From Roseivirga sp. 4D4 (GTDB taxonomy: Bacteria > Bacteroidota > Bacteroidia > Cytophagales > Cyclobacteriaceae), in the NCBI RefSeq assembly GCF_001747095.1, contig NZ_MDGP01000001.1, positions 3,455,001-3,519,000 on the forward strand: a stretch of DNA of 64,000 nt, read 5' to 3'. The notes under the pieces are model-generated. The model was not told the DNA's origin. It searched no databases and was given only the letters and a program-made list of their open reading frames with translations. Shown in pieces: positions 31,106-41,265 of this stretch. Made by a program: the position numbers and the translations under genes. Every line of letters begins with the position of its first letter. Position 1 is the stretch's first letter.

Positions 31106-33010
31106 TTATTTCTGAATACCAGCCCCGTCAATAATGCTATCTACCACTTCTGGATTGAGTAGCGTGGAAGTATCACCCAAACTTGAGATGTCGCCACTGG
31201 CAACTTTTCTCAAGATTCGTCTCATGATTTTGCCTGAACGTGTTTTCGGAAGACCAGGGACGATTTGAACCATATCGGGCTTAGCGATCGGCCCGATAAT
31301 TTTTCTAACCGTATCCTTGATTTCATCTTTTAAACTCTGTTCAGAGCGGCCCTCCATATCGCAGATGACGTAGGCGTAAATACCTTGTCCCTTCACATCA
31401 TGTGGATAACCCACCACTGCTGATTCGATGACTTTCGGATGTTCATTAATCGCGTTTTCAACCTCTGCCGTACCCATTCTGTGACCAGAGCCATTGATCA
31501 CATCATCTACTCGGCCCAAAATTCTCAAATAACCGTCATGATCTCTTTTGGCGCCATCACCAGTGAAATACATGCCTTTGTAGGCGCTGAAATATACGTT
31601 CTTGCATTTTTCATGATCGCCATAAGTGGTTCTGAGCATTGATGGCCATGGAAATTTGATGCAGAGATTGCCTTCCACATTATTGCCTTTTAATTCATTG
31701 CCTTCGGCATCAACAATGATGGGTTGTATTCCAGGTAGCGGAAGGGATGCGTGTGCTGGTTTGTTAGGGGTAATTCCCGCCAAAGCTGAGATCATTATCC
31801 CACCAGTTTCTGTTTGCCACCAAGTGTCTACCAGAGGGCAATTGCCCTTGCCGATATGATCGTGATACCAATGCCAAGCCTCTTCGTTAATCGGTTCACC
31901 TACTGAGCCGATGACCTTTAATGATTCCAGCGAATAAGGTTCGATGGGTTCCAGTCCAAAGACTTGTAGTGCTCGAATGGCTGTTGGCGCTGTATAGAAT
32001 TGGTTGACTTTGTATTTGTCAACGATTTCCCAAAACCTTCCTGCATGTGGGAAGGTAGGAACTCCTTCAAACATCAATGTGGTACCCCCTGCTAACAACG
32101 GTCCATAGACAATGTAGGAATGCCCGGTGATCCAACCGATATCAGCTGTGCACCAGTAGACATCGCCAGGTGTGTATTGAAACACGTTGGAAAACGAATA
32201 CTCAGCATAAACCATATAACCACCAGTCGTATGGACCACTCCTTTGGGCTTACCCGTAGAACCAGAGGTGTATAGAATAAAGAGCATATCTTCCGAATCC
32301 ATTTCTTGGGCTTTGTATGATGTCGATTGCCCATCAATTGCCTCATGCCACCATATATCTCGACCGTTCTTCATGGTGACATCGTCACCCGTACGTTTGA
32401 GTACGATTACTCTTTCGATGCTCGGAGTATTTTCGACTGCTTCGTCAACTACTGCTTTGACAGGAATTTGCTTGGCTCCTCTGAAGTTGCCGTCTGAAGT
32501 CAATACCGCTTTGGCCTCGCAGTCATTAATTCGATCGGCCAATGACGAAGAAGAAAAGCCTGCAAACACCACAGAGTGGATAGCACCTATTCTGGCACAG
32601 GCCAACATGGCAACGGCTGCTTCAGGTACCATTGGCATATAGATAATGACCCGATCACCTTTCTGAATGCCCTGAGCTTCCAGCGCGTTACAGAACTGGT
32701 TGGTCATTTCATATAGCTCTCGATATGTAACGACTCGATTGGCTTCTTGAGGATCGTTAGGTTCCCAGATAATGGCTGGTGTATCGCCTTTGGTGTGCAG
32801 GTGCCTTTCGAAAATGTTTTCTGTGATATTGAGCTTGCCGTTGACAAACCACTTTACATCTGGGCCATCAAAATCCCATGACAATGTCTGATCCCAGTGT
32901 TTTCTCCAATGAAATGATTCTCCTATTCTAGCCCAGAATGTCTCAGGGTCTAAAACACTTTTTTGATACTCGTGGAAGTATCCCGATAAGGTTTGAATCT
33001 TGTTGCTCAT
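31106..33010 (-). CDS. acs: Acetyl-CoA synthetase
   Basis: This 634-residue enzyme turns acetate, ATP and CoA into acetyl-CoA by way of acetyl-AMP. The ATP-binding motif YTSGSTGKPKG lies at residues 247-257. WWQTETGG and YFTGDGAKRDHDGYL follow, then GRVDDVINGSGHRMGTAEVE and the C-terminal catalytic lysine K594 in TRSGKIMRR, the site that is acetylated for control in homologues. The length and the N-terminal ACAS_N region (YFHEYQKSVLDPETFWARIG) are normal. It is the first gene of a unit with pirin and is divergent from the small peptide gene, sharing a 234-bp control region. Confidence 0.96.
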   Translation of the reverse strand: MSNKIQTLSGYFHEYQKSVLDPETFWARIGESFHWRKHWDQTLSWDFDGPDVKWFVNGKLNITENIFERHLHTKGDTPAIIWEPNDPQEANRVVTYRELYEMTNQFCNALEAQGIQKGDRVIIYMPMVPEAAVAMLACARIGAIHSVVFAGFSSSSLADRINDCEAKAVLTSDGNFRGAKQIPVKAVVDEAVENTPSIERVIVLKRTGDDVTMKNGRDIWWHEAIDGQSTSYKAQEMDSEDMLFILYTSGSTGKPKGVVHTTGGYMVYAEYSFSNVFQYTPGDVYWCTADIGWITGHSYIVYGPLLAGGTTLMFEGVPTFPHAGRFWEIVDKYKVNQFYTAPTAIRALQVFGLEPIEPYSLESLKVIGSVGEPINEEAWHWYHDHIGKGNCPLVDTWWQTETGGIMISALAGITPNKPAHASLPLPGIQPIIVDAEGNELKGNNVEGNLCIKFPWPSMLRTTYGDHEKCKNVYFSAYKGMYFTGDGAKRDHDGYLRILGRVDDVINGSGHRMGTAEVENAINEHPKVIESAVVGYPHDVKGQGIYAYVICDMEGRSEQSLKDEIKDTVRKIIGPIAKPDMVQIVPGLPKTRSGKIMRRILRKVASGDISSLGDTSTLLNPEVVDSIIDGAGIQK

Positions 33011-33244
33011 AGAGGGCCTTTTTAATCATGGATAAATTGACGAAAAATTAAGGATTATAAAACTGATTTTTCGGGAATGGAAAGATTAGTTTCTCCATTG
33101 AAAGTGTACTTGCCGCGTTTTTAAGTTCCGCATTTAGGTTGTTCAATAATAGAAAATTGTTGTTCATCAAAAGGCTATGTTGAAGCCATATTTTTTTGTT
33201 AGGTTGAGTAAGGATTCGACACTAAAACTTAAATCATTTTCGTC

Positions 33245-33385
33245 ATGATAAAGCTAACAGAAACGGAATCTAGTCAGGTCATTGGGGGCGATCGCTGCGC
33301 TCGTTTATATCGTAGAAGGCTAAAGTTAAAGCCCCTTTCCAGAAGATATATTCGCAATATGAGAAAGTATAGAAGGGCTTGCTAA
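33245..33385 (+). CDS. Small double-glycine leader peptide with highly cationic core (bacteriocin-like)
   Basis: This 46-codon gene encodes the leader MIKLTETESSQVIGG followed by a 31-residue core. The leader fits the class II double-glycine pattern: Leu at -12, Thr -11, Glu -8, Val -4, Gly -2 and Gly -1. The core has 11 Arg and 3 Lys against one Asp (about +13), with a hydrophobic or aromatic residue spaced every few positions, and just two Cys, at core positions 3 and 31, which could form one disulfide closing nearly the whole peptide. Its TAA (33383-33385) abuts the ATG of a C39-peptidase ABC exporter, the expected processing and export partner. No modification enzyme, immunity gene or second precursor is seen nearby. 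An antimicrobial or signalling role is inferred. There is no strong Shine-Dalgarno sequence, as is usual in this phylum. Confidence 0.8.
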   Translation: MIKLTETESSQVIGGDRCARLYRRRLKLKPLSRRYIRNMRKYRRAC

Positions 33386-35659
33386 ATGCTTCGAATTGGC
33401 TCTGAAGGTGAAATATCACTTCCGAGACCCTTCACATTTCTCAAAATATTCAGAGTGAATAAATCAGCACTTCTCAAAAGAGTCATGGCATATCAGCATG
33501 ACCAAAAGGACTGTGGTTCGGCATGCCTTCTTACTGCTATTAGGTGGTACGGATATAAAGATTCCCTGGAGCACATAAGAATATTGACGGGCACAAACGC
33601 GGAGGGCGTCAACCTCCTGGGCCTGCAGCAAGCTGGCAACCAAATAGGGTTTAAAGCGGAGGCTTTTCGAGCATCTCTCGGGGATTTGTCTGATACAGAT
33701 GACCTCTTCATTCTTCATACGCTCAAGTATGGGCAACTACAACATTTTGTCTTATGCGTAGGCAAAGAGAACGGAAAATGGCTGATTGCCGACCCCGAGG
33801 ACGGGGTAAAAAAATACACAGACGATCAGCTCATGAGCGAGTGGCAAGGGGTGTTGCTACGACTTAAGTTCAAAGAGAAGCTTAACCTTCCGAAAGGTAA
33901 ATCGGACATTCTAAGCCAATGGTTTTTACCTCTTTTTACTTCACACAAAAAAAGGCTTTTTCTCATTCTGACTTTGGGTATTCTGCATGCGGTTCTTCTC
34001 TTTAGTACCTCAATCTTTACCGAACGACTCGTAGATGAGTTGCTACCATCGAAAGACAAAAGCATCATCCTTAGCGGGGTACTCCTATGGGCAGCTTTTC
34101 TGGTTCTAGCCTTAGGGCTGTCGTATGTTCGAAGTCATTATACTGCTCTTTTTAGCAGAGATTTCAATGCCGATTTGATTAAAAGGTTTTTTGACAAATT
34201 ACTCTACTTGCCCAAGTCGTTTTTTGACAGCAAGAAGACCGGGGACTTGGTAACTCGACTTGAAGATGTTGAAGATATAGAAGAGTCTGCCACAAAATGG
34301 ATAGAAGATGGCATCATAGGTTTTTTGGTCATAATAGTGGCCATAGGCTTATTGTTTGTCTATGATGTTCAGCTGGCCCTAGTCAATCTTATACTACTGC
34401 CATTGCTTTTTGTAGTCATTCTTAACCGTAAAAGCCAAGTCAATACCTCTCAACGAGAAGCGATGGTAGGCCATGCTATGAACAATGCCAACTATGTAGA
34501 TGTGATCACTGGGATGGATGTCATTAAGTCACGGCAAGCTGAAGTCGCGTTTGGAAAGAATACATTGGCGCTTTACCGTGCATTTCGCAACAAGGTCTTT
34601 CGTGCGGAAAAGGTGGGTATAAGCTTTGGGTTGGTTGTTCAATGCTTAGCCGTTCTTATTACGATATCGGTGATTGGAATCTCATGCTTCAAGGTGCTTC
34701 AAGGGAGTTTACAAATGGGAAACTTCCTGGCGATAATTTCTATTTCATCCATTGCTTCTGCAAATACTACCAACATGGCCTATGCCTTAATAGATTTCGA
34801 ACAGGTGAAACTCTCTTTCGAGAGAATGTATGATTTGATAGGTCAAAGTACGGAGGGCTTTCGGGAGGAAAAACCGCTATTGATTAAATCGGATAATGAA
34901 CTCATCATTGAGGGTCTTGGATTTTCATTCCCGGGCCACCCTCAATTGGTAAAGGATGTTTCCCTGAAGTTAAAGGCCGGAAAGCTTGTAACCTTATTGG
35001 GAGCAAGTGGAAGTGGAAAAAGCACGCTGATCAACCTTATTGCTACGCTATATTTTCCAGATTCTGGGGTAATCCGCTTCAATGGTCAAGACATCCATGA
35101 ATCACTATTAAATTGGAGAAGCTTGATTGGAGTGGTTCCTCAAGAGACAAAGGTCTTCAATGCCACTTTTTGGGAGAATGTAGCGGTCAAATCCATGGGT
35201 GAGGATAATCGAGTGGCTAGAAATAGAGTAGAAGAGCTCATTTCTACCCACCAACTTCAATCATTTACCGCAAACCTACCTCTTGGAATGGGCACAGTAT
35301 TGGGTGAAAATGGCGTTAGGCTTTCTGGGGGTCAAAAAAGAATACTAGGGCTTTTGAGAGCACTGTATCATCACCCCATGGTGTTACTACTCGATGAGGT
35401 TACTTCATCCTTAGATAGGCAAGGTGAGGCGCTGGTAGCTGCGATCCTTCAGAAACTGAAGTATGAGATGCCCATCCTACAAATCACGCACAATCCATTT
35501 ATAGCACGCGACTCAGACTATATATATCTGCTCCAAAATGGAAACACGGGTGTCCATGGGACACCCGAGCTCTTATTAAAGGAGGACAATTTCTATGGCG
35601 AGTTCTTTTCAAACCCTTTCTATCTTGACAATCGCATGGGCTCAGTAGTTGAGGTATAA
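33386..35659 (+). CDS. Peptidase-containing (C39) ABC exporter for double-glycine peptides
   Basis: This 757-residue protein has all three parts of a PCAT exporter. The C39 peptidase domain has Gln37 and catalytic Cys43 (QHDQKDCGSAC), His120 (LQHFVLCVG) and Asp136 (IADPEDG). The TM domain spans about 180-480. The nucleotide-binding domain has Walker A GASGSGKS (about 539-546), the Q-loop VVPQETKVF, signature LSGGQ (about 645-649), Walker B VLLLDEV and the H-loop THN. It would remove the leader of the peptide encoded directly upstream and export the core. The ATG at 33386 abuts the peptide stop; an ATG at 33485 (residue 34) would give the more usual short lead-in to the peptidase domain. No HlyD-type adaptor is adjacent, so crossing of the outer membrane is unexplained. 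The gene ends 3 bp from a convergent permease gene. Confidence 0.95.
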   Translation: MLRIGSEGEISLPRPFTFLKIFRVNKSALLKRVMAYQHDQKDCGSACLLTAIRWYGYKDSLEHIRILTGTNAEGVNLLGLQQAGNQIGFKAEAFRASLGDLSDTDDLFILHTLKYGQLQHFVLCVGKENGKWLIADPEDGVKKYTDDQLMSEWQGVLLRLKFKEKLNLPKGKSDILSQWFLPLFTSHKKRLFLILTLGILHAVLLFSTSIFTERLVDELLPSKDKSIILSGVLLWAAFLVLALGLSYVRSHYTALFSRDFNADLIKRFFDKLLYLPKSFFDSKKTGDLVTRLEDVEDIEESATKWIEDGIIGFLVIIVAIGLLFVYDVQLALVNLILLPLLFVVILNRKSQVNTSQREAMVGHAMNNANYVDVITGMDVIKSRQAEVAFGKNTLALYRAFRNKVFRAEKVGISFGLVVQCLAVLITISVIGISCFKVLQGSLQMGNFLAIISISSIASANTTNMAYALIDFEQVKLSFERMYDLIGQSTEGFREEKPLLIKSDNELIIEGLGFSFPGHPQLVKDVSLKLKAGKLVTLLGASGSGKSTLINLIATLYFPDSGVIRFNGQDIHESLLNWRSLIGVVPQETKVFNATFWENVAVKSMGEDNRVARNRVEELISTHQLQSFTANLPLGMGTVLGENGVRLSGGQKRILGLLRALYHHPMVLLLDEVTSSLDRQGEALVAAILQKLKYEMPILQITHNPFIARDSDYIYLLQNGNTGVHGTPELLLKEDNFYGEFFSNPFYLDNRMGSVVEV

Positions 35660-35662
35660 TTA

Positions 35663-38245
35663 CTATTCATATCGCAGGCTCTTGACTGGGTTGGCATAAG
35701 CCGCTTTGAGCGCATGATAACTCACGGTAAGAATGGTAATCAGAAGAGATATAGCCGCAGCTAAGACAAACACAGGAGCGCCTATTTTTACACTATACTC
35801 GAATGTATTTAGCCAATTGCTCATGAAACTGTAACCAATTGGAGCAGCCAAAACAAAGCCGATACCTACTAGCAGTAAAAACCCTTTTGACATCAATACA
35901 ATTAGATTAAGGATATTGGCTCCCAGGACTTTTCTTACCCCGATTTCCTTGATTCTTTGTTCCGCGGCAAAACTTGATAGCCCAAAAAGGCCCAATAAAG
36001 AAATGAATATGGCAATACCTGAGAAGTAGTCTGTTAGAATACCGATTGTTGATTCGCTTTGATAAAGTTGCTCATAGCCGTCATCGACAAAACTATAATC
36101 AAATGGGTGATTAGGGTTGATTTCAGTCACCAAACCTTCCAGATATTTTAGGCTCTCAGGTATATCCTGGCCGGTCATTCTCACCGTAAGGGAGATTGCA
36201 AAAGTAGGTCGGTAGGAAATGACCATGGGTTCAATGCTCTCGTGTAAAGAACTAAAGTGGAAGTCTTTCACTATGCCCACTACCCTTCCTGTTCGGCCCC
36301 AGAAGGTTACGGGTACAGACAATGGGTCCTCCACATTCATGACCTTGGCTGTTTGTTCGTTGATGATCACATTCATGGTGTCAGTGGCAAGATTAACGTC
36401 AAAGTCCCTTCCCGCTATGATTTCCATTCCATAGGTGTCCACAAAGGCAGCATCAGTTCTTATAATATGAAAGTTGTTGTCATGATCACCTTCTTTGCCT
36501 TCCCATGAATAACCTCCGGATGTAGAGCTACCCACATTGATGGGAGAACCGACAGAGAAAGAAGCATGAGTGAAATTGGTGTTGGCCAAAATATTGGATC
36601 TGAGTTGTTCTCGTACCGATGGGCTCTGCATCGCACCTTCTACTGGAATCGTCAAGAGGTGCTCTTTCTTGTACCCCAGATTCTTATTTTTAATGTAGTC
36701 CATTTGACTACGTATAATAAGGGTAGAGATGATCAGTATAGTGGAGATGGTAAACTGAAATACCACTAGTCCTTTTCTCATTCCATTGGACCAGCCTGAG
36801 GTTTTAAACGATCCTTTCAAAACGCTCAAGGCTTTGAAACCTGAAAGAACGAAAGAAGGGTAAATGCCAGCTAAAATTCCAACACCGAGACCAATAGACA
36901 ATAGCCATGTAGATTGGTTCCAGTTAAGAAAAGAAAAGCTCATCTCTTTGCCTACTAAAAGATTCAAGGGGTGGATCACTGCAGAAATCAATAACCCAGA
37001 TAAGGCAGTCGATATCAAAGCCAAGAACACAGATTCCACCATGAATTGTAACTGTAACTGTGTTTTTGTAGAGCCCACCACTTTCTTAACGCCTACCTCT
37101 TTGGCTCGCTTGGTCGATCTTGCCGTAGAAAGATTCATAAAGTTGATGATGGCAATCAGCAGGATAAAGAAAGCAACAGCAGTGAATAGCTTGACATAGA
37201 CAACTCGTCCACCCGAAAGAACCCCATTCTCATAATTGTTGTATAAATACCTGTCCTTAAAGGGCTGAACGAATATGGTCACAATTGATTCTTCATCTGG
37301 CAATTTGTTGTCTACATAGTCCAGGATTTTCGTGTTAAAGGCATCCATATCTACTCCTGGTTTGAGTTTTGCTATGCCTCTTATGCCGTTATTACCCCAG
37401 TCTTCGACCCAATCATTTCTTGCGCGCCATACCTCATATGGCATTAGGAAATCAAAGTCGATAGTGCTTTCGTTAGGCACATCTTTGAAGACTCCCGCTA
37501 TGCGAAAATTTCCCCATGCGCTTACTTCTATAGTTTTTGATAATGAATTGGTATTGCCGAAAATCCTTTTTTTAACACTTTCGGAGATGTAAATATCGGT
37601 GGGCTCTCGAAGCGATCCCTCTTTGGAGCCCTCGATAAACTCTACATCAAAAATTTGAAAGAAGTCTTCGCTCGCAAACCTGCCTGTTTCCCTATAACCC
37701 TCGCCATTTAAGACAAAAAGCATTTCTTCTGTCCAAGTGAATGCTGCCATATAATCGACCTCTGGCATTTCATCTTTAAATACAGTAACCAGAGGACCAG
37801 GGTTAGATTCGTAAGTATAAATCTCACTAGGATATGTCTGGTGTTGCATTACCTGATAGATATTGTCAATGTCTTGATGGAACCCATTGACCGCTTTTTC
37901 AGACTGTACGTAGAGCAGTAGGAGCATGCTAGCGGCAATACCTACTGTAAGCCCGAGAATGTTCATAGCTGAGTAACCGCGTTCTTTCCAAAAGACGCGC
38001 AACGCTGTTTTAAAGATGTTTTTGACCATAGCTGTATAGATTATCTGTTTTCTAAAGAGTTGTTTTTTGAGCAGAGAAAGTCTAAAGAGCAATATGACAT
38101 CGGCTAAGAACTTAGCTTCTGCATATCGTCTTCCTTTCTCCGAAATATTTGATTCGTAGTATTCATCCAAGTCACCCAGAATGTCTTCTTGATAATTGGG
38201 ATGACAGTATCCTCTGAAGAGCCAAAGACCGAATTTCTTTAACAT
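35663..38245 (-). CDS. FtsX-like ABC permease with N-terminal permease-prefix domain
   Basis: This 860-residue protein begins with a permease-prefix domain (residues 1-70: LKKFGLWLFRGYCHPNYQED and ILGDLDEYYE), nearly the same as that of the next gene upstream. The MacB-like body follows: TM at about 92-115, periplasmic domain, TM helices near 345-470, then the second half and three final TMs. Coupling-helix signatures KRAKEVGVKKVVGS and RIKEIGVRKVLGA are present, and it ends SLRYE. The substrate is unknown. It stands 42 bp downstream of the next permease gene, so it belongs to the PadR-controlled operon at 40.9-41.3 kb. It converges on the peptide exporter gene with a 3-bp gap and no terminator between. 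Confidence 0.92.
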   Translation of the reverse strand: MLKKFGLWLFRGYCHPNYQEDILGDLDEYYESNISEKGRRYAEAKFLADVILLFRLSLLKKQLFRKQIIYTAMVKNIFKTALRVFWKERGYSAMNILGLTVGIAASMLLLLYVQSEKAVNGFHQDIDNIYQVMQHQTYPSEIYTYESNPGPLVTVFKDEMPEVDYMAAFTWTEEMLFVLNGEGYRETGRFASEDFFQIFDVEFIEGSKEGSLREPTDIYISESVKKRIFGNTNSLSKTIEVSAWGNFRIAGVFKDVPNESTIDFDFLMPYEVWRARNDWVEDWGNNGIRGIAKLKPGVDMDAFNTKILDYVDNKLPDEESIVTIFVQPFKDRYLYNNYENGVLSGGRVVYVKLFTAVAFFILLIAIINFMNLSTARSTKRAKEVGVKKVVGSTKTQLQLQFMVESVFLALISTALSGLLISAVIHPLNLLVGKEMSFSFLNWNQSTWLLSIGLGVGILAGIYPSFVLSGFKALSVLKGSFKTSGWSNGMRKGLVVFQFTISTILIISTLIIRSQMDYIKNKNLGYKKEHLLTIPVEGAMQSPSVREQLRSNILANTNFTHASFSVGSPINVGSSTSGGYSWEGKEGDHDNNFHIIRTDAAFVDTYGMEIIAGRDFDVNLATDTMNVIINEQTAKVMNVEDPLSVPVTFWGRTGRVVGIVKDFHFSSLHESIEPMVISYRPTFAISLTVRMTGQDIPESLKYLEGLVTEINPNHPFDYSFVDDGYEQLYQSESTIGILTDYFSGIAIFISLLGLFGLSSFAAEQRIKEIGVRKVLGANILNLIVLMSKGFLLLVGIGFVLAAPIGYSFMSNWLNTFEYSVKIGAPVFVLAAAISLLITILTVSYHALKAAYANPVKSLRYE

Positions 38246-38287
38246 AGCTTAACAGAAGACGAGATGACCGGCTTTTTATAACGCAGG

Positions 38288-40933
38288 TTACTCATATCTG
38301 AGATTATCGATAGGGTTCCTTTTGGCAGCCTTAAAAGACTGAAAGCCAACCGTAAGTATGGCGATGGTCAGAACAATGATTACACCAATGACAAAGAACA
38401 GTGGGTTCAATGAGATTGCCTCTGGATAGTCGATCAGCCAGCCACTGAGATACCACCAAACTACTGGTATAGCGATTACAGAGGAGATAAGTATCAAGCT
38501 TGTAAAATTGCTAAAAAGCAGTCTGAGTAGCGTCTGTGTGGAGGCCCCAAGGACTTTCCTTATGCCGATCTCCTTTTTACGCTGCTCCGTTATAAAGGCA
38601 GCCAAACCAAATAGACCCAGACAGGCTATGATAATGGCAAGTGCCGCGAAAATTGCGAAGATGGTCTTATCTCGATTCTGATTGCGAAACGAAGATTCAA
38701 AAATTTGATCAAGGAAAGAGTATTCAAATGGTCGCCCTTCCGCAAATCGGTTCCAGATGCTTTCAACACTACTAACCACCTCCATGGCCGATTCTTTATT
38801 GAATTTTACACTCACAGAGCCAACGCTATTTCCTAAGAGTAGGGCATGAGGTTGAATGGCTTCAGTTACAGATTTAAATTGAAAGTCCTTCATGACTCCA
38901 ATAATGGTGAAAGACTGTGCCCTGTTCCCGACAATTCCTGCCAATGTTTTGACTTTTTTGCCAATAGGTTCATCTAAATACCCAAATCTGCGTAAGGCAG
39001 TTTCATTAACGACTATCGCATTACTATCACTTGCAAACTCTTCGGAAAAGAAGCGTCCCTGAGTCAATTCAATGTCGTATGTTTCAATGTAGTCATAGTC
39101 AACTGACCAATGTTGAATAGCCACACCATCATCAGGCGATGTTGCATCCTCTCTTAATAAGGGGGTATCACTATTGATATTAGTGCCAGGTATATAGCCA
39201 CTGACAGAAACACTTTCAATAATGGCTTCCTTCTCCAATTCATTCTTGAATGTTTCGATCTGATTTCCCAATAATTGGGTTTCGTTAATGATAAGAATTT
39301 GATCCTTATTGAAGCCGAGCTTTTTTGATTGCAAATAGTCAAGTTGACTGTATATGACTATTGATGCAATGATCAAGAATATCGAGGTAGCAAATTGGAT
39401 AACTACGAGAATATTCCTCATCCAGGCAGAACCTCTCCCACTTGATAGTTCTCCTTTGATAACCTTAATGGGTCTAAAGCTGGAGAGAATAAACGCAGGG
39501 TAAATACCAGCCAGAAACCCTATTATAATTGTGCCCAGCAGAAGGTATAGCCAAAGCCCATTGACCCCAAAAATTGGATCAACAATAGATTTCCCTGTGA
39601 GTTGGTTAAACCCTGGTAGAATAAGGTAAACCATACCCACGGCCAATATTAGCGCTAAGCCTGCATTGATGATGGACTCGGTTAAGAACTGACTGATGAG
39701 CTGCTTGCGAAGCGAACCAAGTACTTTTCTCATACCAACCTCCTTTGCTCTAACCGAGGCCCGCGCTGTAGACATGTTCATAAAATTGATGCAGGCAATC
39801 AGTAATATAAATAGCCCGATTATACTGAACATATAGACCTGACTGATTGTCCCTGTTTCACCCAATTCAAAGTCGAGTTTTGAGTGGAGGTGAATGTTTT
39901 CCAGCGGCTGTAAATAATAGTCGATGGCCAAACCACCACTTGCCACAGCATCCTTAAAACTTACATTCATGAGCTGCTTTACCTGTGGGCCAAGATGCCT
40001 TTCAACGAACTCTGGAAGTTTAGCCTCCAAAGACTCCTTAGTATGCCCCTCGGCAACTTTCAAATAAGTGATGAAGTTGTTACTGAGCCAGATGTTTTGT
40101 GAGGCACTTCGATCGTTCAGGGTAGTTATGAACATGTCGTAATCGAAATGTGTGTTTTCAGGAATGTCCTTAATTACACCTGTTACTTTCAGGTCGAATT
40201 GTTCATTATACTTAATGATTTGACCGATTGGGTCTTTTTCTCCGAATAGCTTCTTAGCAGTACTTTCTTCAAGAACAGTAGTGTTGGGCTCATCCAAAAG
40301 ATGCTCTTTGTCTCCTCTTAGCAAAGGAAAATCAAAAAGGTCAAAAAAGGACTGATCGGCATAAGTAACCCCGCTTTGCCTAAAAAACTTAGAATCTACT
40401 TCGACCAGATTTGTTGAATTATTATGTGTTCTGGCGGCAAACTCAATTTCAGGGAAGTCTTCCTTGAGTGCTTTGGCCATGGGGTCTGGAGCTGCTGGAA
40501 TATTAAACAGGTTGTCAGCATATTTAATATGAGTGGCTATTCGAAAAATCCTTTCAGAATCCTTAATGTGCTTGTCAAAGCTCAGTTCATTTTGAACGTA
40601 AATCCCAATAAAGACACAAACCGTCATGCTTATGGCAAGCCCTACAAGGTTGAGCAGTGAATAGAATTTATGGCGCATCATACTTCTGTACGCCATTTTA
40701 AGATTGTTTTTGACCATGGTTGTATAAATTATATTTTGAGTTATCAGATTGTCTTTGAGTAGTGAGAGTCTGAACAGTAGGATTGAGTCAATAAAGAATT
40801 TTCGATCGGCATATTGGGCTCCCTTTTGTTCGGTATTCCACTCATGGTACTCTTCCAGATCGCCAAGAATATCTTCCTGGAAGTCTGGATGGCAATAGCT
40901 CTTAAAGATCCAAAGCCCGAGTTTTTTTAGCAT
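38288..40933 (-). CDS. FtsX-like ABC permease with N-terminal permease-prefix domain
   Basis: This 881-residue protein has a permease-prefix domain at 1-75 (LKKLGLWIFKSYCHPDFQED, ILGDLEEYHE) and then a MacB-like body with eight TM helices. VRAKEVGMRKVLGS and QRKKEIGIRKVLGAST mark the two FtsX coupling helices; it ends DNLRYE. Its start codon overlaps the end of the PadR gene by 7 nt, so the two are translationally coupled, and the regulator surely controls this gene. Known PadR-permease pairs of this kind are common but without a firmly known substrate. No ATPase or HlyD-type gene accompanies it. Confidence 0.93.
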   Translation of the reverse strand: MLKKLGLWIFKSYCHPDFQEDILGDLEEYHEWNTEQKGAQYADRKFFIDSILLFRLSLLKDNLITQNIIYTTMVKNNLKMAYRSMMRHKFYSLLNLVGLAISMTVCVFIGIYVQNELSFDKHIKDSERIFRIATHIKYADNLFNIPAAPDPMAKALKEDFPEIEFAARTHNNSTNLVEVDSKFFRQSGVTYADQSFFDLFDFPLLRGDKEHLLDEPNTTVLEESTAKKLFGEKDPIGQIIKYNEQFDLKVTGVIKDIPENTHFDYDMFITTLNDRSASQNIWLSNNFITYLKVAEGHTKESLEAKLPEFVERHLGPQVKQLMNVSFKDAVASGGLAIDYYLQPLENIHLHSKLDFELGETGTISQVYMFSIIGLFILLIACINFMNMSTARASVRAKEVGMRKVLGSLRKQLISQFLTESIINAGLALILAVGMVYLILPGFNQLTGKSIVDPIFGVNGLWLYLLLGTIIIGFLAGIYPAFILSSFRPIKVIKGELSSGRGSAWMRNILVVIQFATSIFLIIASIVIYSQLDYLQSKKLGFNKDQILIINETQLLGNQIETFKNELEKEAIIESVSVSGYIPGTNINSDTPLLREDATSPDDGVAIQHWSVDYDYIETYDIELTQGRFFSEEFASDSNAIVVNETALRRFGYLDEPIGKKVKTLAGIVGNRAQSFTIIGVMKDFQFKSVTEAIQPHALLLGNSVGSVSVKFNKESAMEVVSSVESIWNRFAEGRPFEYSFLDQIFESSFRNQNRDKTIFAIFAALAIIIACLGLFGLAAFITEQRKKEIGIRKVLGASTQTLLRLLFSNFTSLILISSVIAIPVVWWYLSGWLIDYPEAISLNPLFFVIGVIIVLTIAILTVGFQSFKAAKRNPIDNLRYE

Positions 40934-41265
40934 AACTTGAAATCAAATGCGATATCCGGTATCTGATTCCAGAGTTCAAGTCGCGTCTGAATATTATAGT
41001 CAAGCGCGTTTTTGCCGTGGGCGGTAATTTTGAAGTATCGCTTTCTCTTTCCTCCTCTGGCCTTTGTAGATTCACCTAGTTCAGAGATAAGAAACCCTTT
41101 GTCTTCCATACGCCTGAGAGCCGATTGAAGTGCTCCAACAGAAACCTTTCGTTTATGGCGTTGCTCTATTTCCTCTTTAATGGCTACACCATAAGCCTCG
41201 CCATAGAGTACTCCGACTGTAAGCAAGACGAGCTCCTCGAACTCTCCTAACTGATATTTTTTCAT
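40927..41265 (-). CDS. PadR family transcriptional regulator
   Basis: This 112-residue protein is a short PadR regulator: a winged helix with LGEFEELVLLTVGVLYGEAY at the start, KVSVGALQSALRRMEDKGFL as recognition helix and wing, then KRKRYFKITAHGKNAL. PadR repressors usually control neighbouring transporter genes and their own promoter. It overlaps the following permease gene by 7 nt, and its upstream region (41265-41336) carries three copies of a box shared with the other PadR locus in this window. The second PadR (52243-52590) is a paralogue with the same layout. Confidence 0.95.
   Translation of the reverse strand: MKKYQLGEFEELVLLTVGVLYGEAYGVAIKEEIEQRHKRKVSVGALQSALRRMEDKGFLISELGESTKARGGKRKRYFKITAHGKNALDYNIQTRLELWNQIPDIAFDFKLC

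Noticed and set aside
35656..35666. Overlap or read-through regulation between the peptide exporter and the convergent permease
   Set aside because: The genes are 3 bp apart without a terminator, but tight convergent gene ends are common and nothing further supports a function.
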